A stretch of DNA of 64,000 nucleotides, taken from Blastocatellia bacterium UBA7656. Its GTDB lineage: Bacteria > Acidobacteriota > Blastocatellia > UBA7656. The notes under the pieces were generated by a model. The model saw nothing but the letters and a program-made list of their open reading frames with translations. It ran no database searches and was not told the DNA's origin. The stretch is taken from positions 1-64,000 of the forward strand of contig DLHY01000148.1 of the NCBI GenBank assembly GCA_002483445.1, written 5' to 3'. Position 1 is the first letter of the stretch. Every line of letters begins with the position of its first letter. This document shows positions 43,633 to 51,718 of this stretch, one piece after another. The position numbers and the translations under genes are program-made.

Positions 43633-45028
43633 CCCTCATCTCCTTCATCCGCTCCACCACGATTTCAGTTTTCACTCCGCGCGATCCCTTGACTAATATC
43701 AAGTCGCCCGATTTCGCTTCGCGCGCAAGCAGGAGTCCGGCTTCATCGGGGGTTTCGCAAAAAAATGTCGCAGCTTCGCTCATGCCTGCTTCGCGCGCTC
43801 CCCGGATCATTTCGCTCGCAAGCCCGCGCACGCCGATGAGCATATCGATTCCCAAATCGGCCAGTCGCCGACCGCTCTCGCGATGAAGTTCGGCGGCGCT
43901 TGCGCCGAGTTCGAGCATCTCGCCCGCAACGATGATTTTTCTCTCGCCGTGGGCGGCGGCTATCGCGCTCGCCATCTCGAATAGAGCAGTCGGGTTCGAG
44001 TTGTAAGAGTCATCGACCAAAGTGAAGCTTTCCTGAAAATGAATCACCTCGCCGCGCATTCGCGGACTCGAGCTTTCGGCCAGAGACAGGGCGACAGCTT
44101 CAATCGGCGCTTCATAAAAATCGGCCGCCGCCGCCGCCGCCAGCGCGTTGTAGATGTTGTGTCGGCCCGCAAGCGGCAACCTCACATCGCATCTTCCCCG
44201 CGGCGTTTGAAGAAGGAAGCGCGTATCGTTCAGGCCCGTTGCTTTTATGTCTTGCGCCATCACGTCCGAGGCGTTCGCTATTCCGAAAGTCCTCACTTCG
44301 ATGTCGCTGCGCAACTGGCGCATATTTGCTACGCGCGGATCGTCATTGTTGAGCGCAGCCGCGCCGCGCGGCTTGATGCCAAGCACGAGTTCGGATTTCG
44401 CCTCGGCTATTTCGTCGAGGGAAGAGAAAAACTCAAGGTGAACCGCCGCGACGTTCGTCACCACGGCGAGATCGGGCGGCGCTATGTGCGCAAGCCGGGT
44501 GAGTTCTCCCCGATGGTTCATCCCCATCTCAAGCACTGCGAAATCGAAATCCTCAGCGCGCGAGCCGTCCGTTTCCATTTTGAGAATCGAGAGCGGCAAT
44601 CCGAATGCGTTGTTGAGATTGCCCGTCGTCCTCGTCACTCGCCCGCAAGTTGAAAGCGCGGCGGCTGTCATCTCTTTCGTCGTCGTCTTGCCCATCGAGC
44701 CGGTGATGGCGACTTCTCGCCCGCGCCATTTTTTAAGAACTGTAGAAGCGAGGCTCTGCAATGCGTCGAGCGTGTCGCGGACGGGAATCAGTTTCGATCT
44801 CTCCGCCTGAGCCTCGAAGAAATCGCGCGACACGACCGCAGCTATCGCGCCTTTTGCAAGCGTGTCACTGACGAAGCGATGCCCGTCGTGAACTTCTCCG
44901 CGAATGGCAAAAAATAAATCGCCTTCGCGCGTAGTGCGCGAATCAATCGAGTAACCGCGCGGCTCCCGGTCGGGCGTCTCCGCCGACGAAGATGAGCCGA
45001 GTATTTTTATGATCTCGCCGAGTTTCAT
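43628..45028 (-). CDS. murF: UDP-MurNAc-tripeptide--D-Ala-D-Ala ligase
   Basis: MurF adds the D-Ala-D-Ala dipeptide to complete the UDP-MurNAc-pentapeptide. The 466 aa contain the ATP loop ITGSMGKTTTKEM, NLNNAFGLPLSIL, EMGMNHRGELTRL, and DDSYNSNPTALFEMASA, all characteristic of MurF. The start overlaps the murE stop as ATGA, indicating coupled translation. No D-Ala-D-Ala ligase gene (ddl) is found in the cluster, so the dipeptide must be supplied by a gene elsewhere. Confidence 0.97.
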   Translation of the reverse strand: MKLGEIIKILGSSSSAETPDREPRGYSIDSRTTREGDLFFAIRGEVHDGHRFVSDTLAKGAIAAVVSRDFFEAQAERSKLIPVRDTLDALQSLASTVLKKWRGREVAITGSMGKTTTKEMTAAALSTCGRVTRTTGNLNNAFGLPLSILKMETDGSRAEDFDFAVLEMGMNHRGELTRLAHIAPPDLAVVTNVAAVHLEFFSSLDEIAEAKSELVLGIKPRGAAALNNDDPRVANMRQLRSDIEVRTFGIANASDVMAQDIKATGLNDTRFLLQTPRGRCDVRLPLAGRHNIYNALAAAAAADFYEAPIEAVALSLAESSSPRMRGEVIHFQESFTLVDDSYNSNPTALFEMASAIAAAHGERKIIVAGEMLELGASAAELHRESGRRLADLGIDMLIGVRGLASEMIRGAREAGMSEAATFFCETPDEAGLLLAREAKSGDLILVKGSRGVKTEIVVERMKEMRG

Positions 45029-46494
45029 TTTTCAGTCATCGCTTCGCGCGCAACTTCCCGATCATCGAAGTGAATAGTTTCTGAGCCGATGATTTGATAA
45101 GTCTCATGTCCTTTGCCCGCTATCACTACGATGTCTCCGCGTCGGGCTTCTTCAATGGCTCGAAAGATGGCTTCGCGCCGGTCAGTCATACGGATGTAAT
45201 CCTTGCCGGTTTTTTTCAATCCCACTTCGATATCACAGATGATGGCTTCAGGGTCTTCGGTGCGCGGATTGTCCGAAGTCACTATCGCCACATCGCTCAA
45301 CGTGGCGGCGATTTCTCCCATCGGCGCGCGCTTGGTTTTGTCGCGGTCTCCGCCGCAACCGAAGACGGTGATTACGCGGCCCGCTGAGGCGACTTCGCGG
45401 GCGGTCTGCAAAACATTTCCGAGCGCGTCATCGGTGTGCGCATAATCGACGACGACCAGAAAGCCGGGGTCAGTGTCGACTCTGACCTGCTCGAAGCGGC
45501 CCGCGACGCCCGGACACTGGGCGATGCCTAGTGCTATGGCCTCCAAACCGAATCCCAGAGCCAATCCTGCGGCCAGCGCCGCAAGCGCGTTGTAGACGTG
45601 AGGCCGACCGACAAGTTGTGCGACTATCTCAATGCGGCCCGCCGGAGTCGTCGCCGTGAAAGTCAGGCCGCGAGCGGATTGATTGAACCCATCAGTTTGC
45701 ACATCCGCGCTTCCGCTCAATCCGTAGGTGATTTTTTCGCCCTCGATTTCGCTCACGAGCCTTCGCCCGTATTCGTCATCGATGTTGATGACTGAAACTT
45801 TTGGAGCGCAGCCTAGACTGCCATCGAACAATTTCTTCTTTGCATTGAAGTAACTGTCCATCGTTTTGTGATAATCGAGATGATCGCGCGTCAGGTTGGT
45901 GAACACCGCCGCCGCCAGTTCCAATCCGTCAGCGCGATGAAACTCGATGGCGTGCGAGGAGACTTCCATCACTGCCGAACGGCAGCCCGCATCGACGGCG
46001 CGGGCGAGAAGGCGTTGGATGTCTGCCGCTTCGGGCGTGGTATGGCTGGCGGTGGCGGTCTCGTTGCCTATTCGATAGCTGATCGTTCCCATCATCGCCG
46101 ATGTTGCTTCGCGGGCGCGAATGACGGAATCGATCAAATGAGCGGTCGTCGTCTTTCCGTTCGTGCCTGTTACTCCGACGAGTTTCAATCGCCGCGACGG
46201 ATAATCGTGAACAGCGGCAGATGCAAGAGCGAGCGAGCGACGGGCGTCCGTGACTTCGATCCACGCGGGCGCGGAAAATTCGCCCGCTGCCTGCTCTGAA
46301 ATTATAGCGACCGCGCCTTGCTCTACGACCTGCGAGATGAATTGATGTGCGTCGAACCTCTCGCCGCGAATGCAGACAAAGACGCTGCCCTCCCGGCATG
46401 TGCGCGAATCGTGCGTCACGTCGCGAATTTGCGCGTCGAGATTTCCCGTGGCGGCGCGAGCTAGTATTTCTTTTGCCAGTTGAGCTATAGTCAC
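45025..46494 (-). CDS. murE: UDP-MurNAc-L-Ala-D-Glu--meso-DAP ligase
   Basis: MurE adds the third stem-peptide residue. The ATP loop VGVTGTNGKTTTAHLI and NLTRDHLDYH are present. The substrate-specificity motif reads SDNPRTEDP: the DNPR form is that of meso-diaminopimelate-adding enzymes, so the peptidoglycan should be DAP-type. I chose the GTG at 46494, whose GTGA overlaps the ftsI stop, giving 489 aa as is usual. The longer frame from 46587 adds 31 residues inside ftsI that have no family counterpart. Confidence 0.95.
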   Translation of the reverse strand: MTIAQLAKEILARAATGNLDAQIRDVTHDSRTCREGSVFVCIRGERFDAHQFISQVVEQGAVAIISEQAAGEFSAPAWIEVTDARRSLALASAAVHDYPSRRLKLVGVTGTNGKTTTAHLIDSVIRAREATSAMMGTISYRIGNETATASHTTPEAADIQRLLARAVDAGCRSAVMEVSSHAIEFHRADGLELAAAVFTNLTRDHLDYHKTMDSYFNAKKKLFDGSLGCAPKVSVINIDDEYGRRLVSEIEGEKITYGLSGSADVQTDGFNQSARGLTFTATTPAGRIEIVAQLVGRPHVYNALAALAAGLALGFGLEAIALGIAQCPGVAGRFEQVRVDTDPGFLVVVDYAHTDDALGNVLQTAREVASAGRVITVFGCGGDRDKTKRAPMGEIAATLSDVAIVTSDNPRTEDPEAIICDIEVGLKKTGKDYIRMTDRREAIFRAIEEARRGDIVVIAGKGHETYQIIGSETIHFDDREVAREAMTEK

Positions 46495-48563
46495 TTCATT
46501 CCCGCTGCCGCTTTTCGCGGCGGGCTTATGAATTGCGATTCCGGCCCTGCTCTCGTTTTGATCCGCTTCGAAAGCCTCACGATGCAAACGGTGTCGGGCG
46601 CAACTAAGGTGCCGGGCGGCGGACTCTGGCTTGATACGATGCCGTCGCCCGCGGCTTTGATCTTCAACTTCCGGTTTGCAAGCAGCGCCACCGCTTCGCG
46701 AAGGCTGCGTCCGGCCAGATCAGGCACGGCCACCCCTTCGCCGTGATTGGATGCCGTAAGAGGCTGATCGTTGGCGGCATCCGTTTGATGCATTTCTTCC
46801 GCTCTGTTTCCCTCGTCCGGCGGATTCGCGTCGGCGATGATTTCGGGAAGAATCTCGTAGCGACGGAAGCTGCCCGCGGCCAGTCCTGCTTCGGGATTGC
46901 CTTCGGTCGGCACTCCGAGTATCTGCAAGGCTTCGGGTACGACTTTCGAGAAGATGGGGGCGGCAACATCTCCGCCCATGCGCGCGCCCTTAGGCTCATC
47001 GATTGAAACGATGCAGACGATCTCAGGATTTTCTACCGGAGCGAAACCGACGAACGAAGCCATGTGAAGAATCTTCGAATAGCGTCCGGTCGCAGGGTTG
47101 AGTTTCTCCGCCGTGCCGGTCTTGCCTGCGGCGCGATAGCCGCCGAGTTGAGCGAGCTTGCCTGTTCCCTGAAGCACGACGCCTTCGAGCATTTCTTTGA
47201 ACGTGTCTGCGGTTTGCTGGCTCACGACGCGGCGCGTTTCGGGTTTGCGTTCATCGATGACTTCGATCTCTTCGCCCGATCCACGGGTTATGCGGCTGAT
47301 CAGATGAGGCTGCACCCACACGCCTCCGTTGGCTATCGCGGCGAAGGCCGCCGTCGCCTGAATGGCGTTGACGCTTATTTCATAACCGATGGGGATTGCG
47401 CCGATTGAAATCTGCGACCACTCGCTGACGGGGCGCAGCAACCCGCGCGATTCGCTTGGAAGTTCTATGCCGGTGCGACGGGCGAATCCGAAAGCCTCGA
47501 TGTAGGCGGCGAGGCGCTCTTTGCCGAGTTTTCGAGCGATCAGAATCGCCGCCGAGTTCGAAGATTTGATGAGCGCCTGCGCGGCGGTGATAGAGCCGTA
47601 GGGCCGGTCGTGAATGACGCGACCGGGAAGGTGGATCACCCCGCCGCCGCAATCGATTGGGGAGTTGCGACGGATTTCGCCTTCTTCCAAAGCCGCCGCG
47701 TAGGTGACTATTTTGAATATCGAGCCAGGCTCGAAGACGTTTTCGACCGCGCGATTTCTTCGCTGCTCGTCAGTTGACACTGACACATTGTTGGGATCGA
47801 ACGATGGGTAATTGGCGAGCGCGAGTATCTCGCCCGTCGCGGGACGGATCATCACGATGGTTCCGGCTCGCGCTCCGCTCTGCCGGACTGCGTGAGCGAG
47901 AGTCTTTTCGACATGTCGCTGAATTCTCGAATTGATGGTGAGATGGATGTCGGCTCCGGGCTTTGATTCTTCAATCGCGTGATCGTAAGGATTTCTTTTC
48001 GCATCGACTCGGACGATGAGGCGACCGGCCTGCCCTGATATCTCTTTTTCGTAGGAACGCTCTATTCCCGACTGACCTTTTTCGTCGAAGTCTACGAACC
48101 CGACGACATGAGCCGCGATGGGGTCATTGGAATAAACGCGCTTCATCTCTTTTGCGAAATGAAGTCCGGGCAGATTGAGTTCTCTGACGCGAGCGGCCTC
48201 CTGCTCGGAGAGCTTGCGCTTGACGGCGACGGCTGTCTTGTCGGATTGAAACCGTTTGATGAGTTGCTCGCGGTCGAGGTCGAGAATTTCGGCCAACTGA
48301 CGGGCGACTTCTTCAGGATTCTTGAGATCGGCGGGCGCGGCGTAGAGCGACTCGACTGTGATAGAGCGCGCAAGCGCGTTATGGTTGCGGTCGTAGATGA
48401 CGCCGCGGTCGGGAGTGAGATCGATTTTGAACTGCTGCTGTCGTTCGGCGCGCTCGCTCATTTTGCCGTGTTGAAACACCTGAAGGTAGATGAGCTTCGC
48501 CCCTATGGCCAGCATCCAGATGACCACCAGGAGCCGAATTGTTTTTATGCGTCTCTCCGTCAT
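46491..48563 (-). CDS. ftsI: septal transpeptidase FtsI (PBP3) with C-terminal PASTA domain
   Basis: FtsI is the bitopic class B penicillin-binding protein that crosslinks septal peptidoglycan with FtsW. The 690 aa start with one TM helix (IRLLVVIWMLAIGAKLIYL), then the PBP dimerisation domain (RGVIYDRNHNALA), then the transpeptidase with SIFK (active Ser in FEPGSIFKIV), SSN in IKSSNSAAIL and KTG in AAGKTGTAEK. A PASTA domain follows (VPDLAGRSLREAVALL), absent from proteobacterial FtsI but common in Gram-positive and other lineages. The start at 48563 is chosen because the longer frame runs into the upstream hairpin repeat. Confidence 0.95.
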   Translation of the reverse strand: MTERRIKTIRLLVVIWMLAIGAKLIYLQVFQHGKMSERAERQQQFKIDLTPDRGVIYDRNHNALARSITVESLYAAPADLKNPEEVARQLAEILDLDREQLIKRFQSDKTAVAVKRKLSEQEAARVRELNLPGLHFAKEMKRVYSNDPIAAHVVGFVDFDEKGQSGIERSYEKEISGQAGRLIVRVDAKRNPYDHAIEESKPGADIHLTINSRIQRHVEKTLAHAVRQSGARAGTIVMIRPATGEILALANYPSFDPNNVSVSTDEQRRNRAVENVFEPGSIFKIVTYAAALEEGEIRRNSPIDCGGGVIHLPGRVIHDRPYGSITAAQALIKSSNSAAILIARKLGKERLAAYIEAFGFARRTGIELPSESRGLLRPVSEWSQISIGAIPIGYEISVNAIQATAAFAAIANGGVWVQPHLISRITRGSGEEIEVIDERKPETRRVVSQQTADTFKEMLEGVVLQGTGKLAQLGGYRAAGKTGTAEKLNPATGRYSKILHMASFVGFAPVENPEIVCIVSIDEPKGARMGGDVAAPIFSKVVPEALQILGVPTEGNPEAGLAAGSFRRYEILPEIIADANPPDEGNRAEEMHQTDAANDQPLTASNHGEGVAVPDLAGRSLREAVALLANRKLKIKAAGDGIVSSQSPPPGTLVAPDTVCIVRLSKRIKTRAGPESQFISPPRKAAAGMK

Positions 48564-48589
48564 CTCTTGTTTTGGAGTAGAAAAAGAAT

Positions 48590-48676
48590 TGAGTGGGAGA
48601 GTGCGAGATGAAGGCTCATCACTCTGATTCACCCATTCACCCATTCACCCACTCTCCCATTCTCCCGCTCACCTTG
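48590..48676. repeat. tandem-word hairpin between ftsI and ftsL
   Basis: GAGTGGGAGAGTGCGAGATG on the left faces CACCCATTCACCCATTCACC and CACTCTCCCATTCTCCC on the right. The 8-base word ACCCATTC repeats three times. It belongs to the same family as the copies next to ftsQ and mraY, and overlaps the last codons of ftsL. Confidence 0.8.
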
Positions 48677-49070
48677 TCACCTCTTCACCTCTTCGCTTGC
48701 TGGTCGGTCTGCGAATTTTGCGCGAACCCGAGGCGGGGCGCTTGAATCCCTTGTCGAGCGCGCGCTTTTCGATGTCGATATCTGATGAAATGCTGTCCAT
48801 TTCGCTTGCAAGCTTGTCGCGTTCCTCTTCGAGTTGAGCCGCCTGACGACGAAGCTCCCCGCTCTGGTATCCGAGACGGACAGCCTTGAAGTGCTGCCGC
48901 GCGCTGATGACGAAACCTGCGGCTACAATGGCTCCGGCTACTGCGATGACCGTCAGCCAGACGAAAACTCGCGCGTTGATGGGTCGCCGGACCCGCGCGT
49001 TGTTTATCTGTTTGTCGGGGAAAAAACGCCCTGTCATAAACTGTGCCTCAACATTGACTGGATTTCGCAT
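48669..49070 (-). CDS. ftsL: FtsL-like division protein
   Basis: This 133-aa bitopic protein has a basic N-terminal tail (about residues 1-34), one TM helix (VFVWLTVIAVAGAIVAAGFV) and a short periplasmic coiled coil (GELRRQAAQLEEERDKLASE). A basic tail follows whose end lies in a tandem-word repeat. The sequence is poorly conserved, as is usual for FtsL, so the call rests on size, topology and its position between rsmH and ftsI, where ftsL is expected. The start is the ATG at 49070. The Shine-Dalgarno sequence is weak. Confidence 0.82.
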   Translation of the reverse strand: MRNPVNVEAQFMTGRFFPDKQINNARVRRPINARVFVWLTVIAVAGAIVAAGFVISARQHFKAVRLGYQSGELRRQAAQLEEERDKLASEMDSISSDIDIEKRALDKGFKRPASGSRKIRRPTSKRRGEEVTR

Positions 49071-49141
49071 CAAGGATGAGTCGGGGGGTGAGAGTTGTTT
49101 TCATCCTTGTCACGCTGCCTGCACTCGTCAGGGGGGCGAAG

Positions 49142-50113
49142 CTAAATCTTTTCACACACTCGAAGGCGGGCGCTGCGAGATCGACTGTTGCGCTCCACCT
49201 CTTCAGGGTCGGGACGAACGGGCTTTCGCGTCAGTACGGAAACCTGCCTGCGCGCGCCGCATCGGTTGCAAACCAAGCCGCTCTCCTGAGTCTCCCTGAA
49301 AGCCGTGTGCGGAGACTGGCAGATGCAGCGGCCTGATTCGCGCTGAAAACTCCGCTTCACTATCCGGTCTTCCAACGAATGAAAAGATATGATTGCCAGT
49401 CGCCCGTTTGATTCGAGAGTAGATATAGCCGCGGGTATGAACTCTTCGAGCGCCGTAAGCTCATCGTTGACTGCTATGCGGAGCGCCTGAAATACCCGCG
49501 TCGCCGGATGAATGCGCCAGCGACCGCGAATTCGAAGAGCGCGCACGACTACAGCAGCAAGCTGGTCGGTCGTAGCGATGGGCTGCTTCTCGCGTTCGCG
49601 GATGATGGCGCGCGCCACGCGGCGCGAAGCGCGCTCTTCTCCGTATTCAAAGATCAAATCGGCCAGTTCTTTTTCATCCATCCTGTTGATGAGATCGGCA
49701 GCCGTCTCTCCGTGGCTTCGATCCATTCGCATATCGAGCGGGGCCGACGCCGAGAAACTGAATCCGCGCTCTGTCTCATCAAGCTGCATCGAAGAGACTC
49801 CCAAATCGGCCAGCGCCCCGCGAATATAGGTAAGGTTCAAATCCGCCACGACCGAAGCGATGTCTTTGAAATCGGCGTGCGCAACTTTGAACCTCTCTCC
49901 GAATCGGGCGAGCCGATTTCGGGCCATCCCTATGGCTTCCAGGTCGCGATCCAGCCCCACGACTTGAGTCTGTGGCGACGCTGCGAGCAGGGCTTCTGCG
50001 TGTCCGCCTGCTCCGAGTGTGCAATCAATGAACGTGCCGCCCGTTTGCGGTCGAAGCCAGTGGATGACTTCTTTCAAAAGCACGCTTTCATGTACGAGAT
50101 GCTTTTCGCGCAC
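49142..50113 (-). CDS. rsmH: 16S rRNA (cytosine-1402-N4)-methyltransferase RsmH
   Basis: RsmH (MraW) methylates N4 of C1402 in 16S rRNA using SAM. The 323 aa begin with HLVHESVLLKEVIHWL and contain the SAM motif FIDCTLGAGGHAEALL, DLGVSSMQLDETERGFSF, LDMRMDR and the C-terminal IISFHSLEDRIVKR, all family hallmarks. The length is normal. It follows mraZ by 12 bases, as in most bacterial dcw clusters. Confidence 0.97.
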   Translation of the reverse strand: MREKHLVHESVLLKEVIHWLRPQTGGTFIDCTLGAGGHAEALLAASPQTQVVGLDRDLEAIGMARNRLARFGERFKVAHADFKDIASVVADLNLTYIRGALADLGVSSMQLDETERGFSFSASAPLDMRMDRSHGETAADLINRMDEKELADLIFEYGEERASRRVARAIIREREKQPIATTDQLAAVVVRALRIRGRWRIHPATRVFQALRIAVNDELTALEEFIPAAISTLESNGRLAIISFHSLEDRIVKRSFQRESGRCICQSPHTAFRETQESGLVCNRCGARRQVSVLTRKPVRPDPEEVERNSRSRSARLRVCEKI

Positions 50114-50125
50114 TTTCTTCGATTC

Positions 50126-50566
50126 TCAAACTCCGAGGGCGGCTAATTTCTTCGCGTCTTCAGCCGTGTAAGGCTCGGCATTGAGCCGCCGACGGAAAAG
50201 CTCCAGTTCCCAAACCTCAAGATATCGCAGATAGCCCAGCACAGCCACGTCTCCCGACAACTGGGCGCTTGAGCGAAGGAGAGGATGCACGAGCAGTCGC
50301 CCCTGCGAATCCATTTCGGCGTTCTGGCCATAGTAATTCGTGCGGTCCAAAAACTTCCTCACCGATTCATCCTCGGTGCTTTGCGATTGAAGTTTCTCTT
50401 CGATTGCTATCCACTCTTTCATCGGATAAAGTCGGGCGCTTTCGCCCGCCATACTCGTAACATAAAACTCCGATCCGTAATGCTCATCTATATAACGGCG
50501 ATAGGCTGCCGGCAGCTTGATGCGCCCCTTCTCGTCCATCCTCACCGTGTAATTGCCTCTGAGCAT
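50126..50566 (-). CDS. mraZ: transcriptional regulator MraZ
   Basis: MraZ is the DNA-binding ring-forming regulator of the dcw cluster and autoregulates its promoter. The 146 aa contain two SpoVT-AbrB-like halves, each with the DEKGRIKLP / DSQGRLLVH type motif, the first after GNYTVRM. It is the first gene of the cluster. Its upstream region carries a promoter and three MraZ-type direct repeats, so autoregulation is likely. Confidence 0.96.
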   Translation of the reverse strand: MLRGNYTVRMDEKGRIKLPAAYRRYIDEHYGSEFYVTSMAGESARLYPMKEWIAIEEKLQSQSTEDESVRKFLDRTNYYGQNAEMDSQGRLLVHPLLRSSAQLSGDVAVLGYLRYLEVWELELFRRRLNAEPYTAEDAKKLAALGV

Positions 50567-50639
50567 TTGCCGGATTCATGTAAAATAGTTAAAGTTTTCG
50601 TTTAAGTGGCCTCGTCTTAATTCTCTTTTCAAAAGTAAC

Positions 50640-50666
50640 TCCACTCAAGACCACTTTAGACCACTT
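50640..50666 (-). promoter_or_regulatory. three MraZ-type operator boxes
   Basis: On the minus strand, AAGTGGTCTA, AAGTGGTCTT and GAGTGGAGTT follow one another with an exact 10-base period (CCACT starts at 50641, 50651 and 50661 on the plus strand). This matches the published logic of MraZ sites: several GTG(G/T)-containing boxes, 10 bp apart, next to the mraZ promoter. The boxes lie just downstream of the -10 element, a position expected for repression. Confidence 0.8.
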
Positions 50667-50672
50667 CGGCAA

Positions 50673-50701
50673 ATGGTACGCCACGCGCGTAGGAGTGTCA
50701 A
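50673..50701 (-). promoter_or_regulatory. sigma-70 promoter of mraZ and the dcw cluster
   Basis: On the minus strand, a perfect TTGACA (50696-50701) and TACCAT (50673-50678) are separated by 17 bases. Transcription would start at about 50665, at the first MraZ box, giving a leader of about 100 bases before mraZ. The plus-strand bases 50702-50857 contain nothing else I recognise. Confidence 0.75.
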
Positions 50702-50857
50702 GAAGTAGTTTTGTCGAAGGGCATTTATCGTTGAGGCAGGTTATGAGGTTGGGATGATCGGGGGGTGGAATTCTGATTGGGGTAAAGAGCCGAGGTTATG
50801 AAAGGAAGAACAAACGAAGTTCCATCGAGTGTCGGAGAGGATCAACAATATGTCATC

Positions 50858-51691
50858 TCAGAGCCTGCCTTCTTCCAGATTTGCGGGCGGTTCAATGCCA
50901 AGATACTCTCTGTATATGCGCGCTTTGTACTCCTCGCCTATTTCATTCACCGCATCGATGAATGCTTGATAAGTGCCTAAGCCGCCGATCTTCTCCCAAA
51001 ATTCATCGCCTATTAACACAACCCCATCTTCCCGCATATTGAACCAGCGAGATGGAAAACTCCATGCATAATTTTCTTTGCGCCCATAGGGATTATAAGG
51101 CAAAGCATAGTAGGCCCCATCTATTTGCAGTGGGTCCATACTATAAAGCTTCAGAATTTTCTCTTTGCTGACCTTGGTTATATCGCTATTGGGGAGAGGC
51201 GCTTTAAGCTCGAACGCATAGCGTTTATTATCAGTGTTGCGAGCTTCTGCATAAACATCGCACACAACCTGAACAGGGATCATAGCGCCCCTGCCGCGCA
51301 AAATATATTCCAACTCGCGGTTCCAGTCAGGTCGAATACGCTCTTGACCCGGCTCTGGATGTTCCAAACGATTTAGCACCTCGGAGATTCGCCTCAAGCG
51401 TTCTTTCCTTACTGTTCCTCTGATGGTGTGGTCAGTTACTCCATACCCTAAGCCTTCGTTGGCTGCCACTACGGCGAGTCGTTCCCATACTTTGCCGAAT
51501 GGAGTTACGAATCTCCTTTCAAAATGAGAACCTTTGAATATTTCATCCGGCACGAGCGCAGCGTAAAGGGGCGTTTTAGCTTTATGCTTTTCCTTGATGA
51601 AAGGATCTTCCTGGAGAACCTTATTCATCACCCTATCCATCATTTCTTTAATGACGGACTGAATGGCCAGCTTCATTCTATCCTCAGCCAC
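50858..51691 (-). CDS. TdeIII-like type II restriction endonuclease
   Basis: The 277-aa protein resembles the TdeIII restriction endonuclease family: FVTPFGKVWERLAVVAANEG, GYGVTDHTIRGTVRKERL and the nuclease-core segment RYAFELKAPLPNSDITKVSK, where ELK is the PD-(D/E)xK-type catalytic pair. TdeIII is reported to recognise GGNCC. Whether this homologue does cannot be read from sequence. The start is GTG with AGGAA upstream. It follows the methyltransferase by 27 bases on the same strand, as in many type II systems, so the protective enzyme is transcribed first. Base composition is lower in GC than that of the dcw genes, consistent with acquisition by transfer. Confidence 0.78.
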   Translation of the reverse strand: MAEDRMKLAIQSVIKEMMDRVMNKVLQEDPFIKEKHKAKTPLYAALVPDEIFKGSHFERRFVTPFGKVWERLAVVAANEGLGYGVTDHTIRGTVRKERLRRISEVLNRLEHPEPGQERIRPDWNRELEYILRGRGAMIPVQVVCDVYAEARNTDNKRYAFELKAPLPNSDITKVSKEKILKLYSMDPLQIDGAYYALPYNPYGRKENYAWSFPSRWFNMREDGVVLIGDEFWEKIGGLGTYQAFIDAVNEIGEEYKARIYREYLGIEPPANLEEGRL

Positions 51692-51718
51692 GCCTGAGTT
51701 CCTTTCCGATGGTTGATG

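Noticed and set aside
46495..46587. Longer MurE starting inside ftsI
   Set aside because: The GTG at the ftsI stop gives the usual length and a GTGA overlap. The extra residues have no counterpart in MurE.
36060..48676. CRISPR array from the tandem repeats
   Set aside because: The words are 7-9 bases, directly adjacent without unique spacers, and there are no cas genes.
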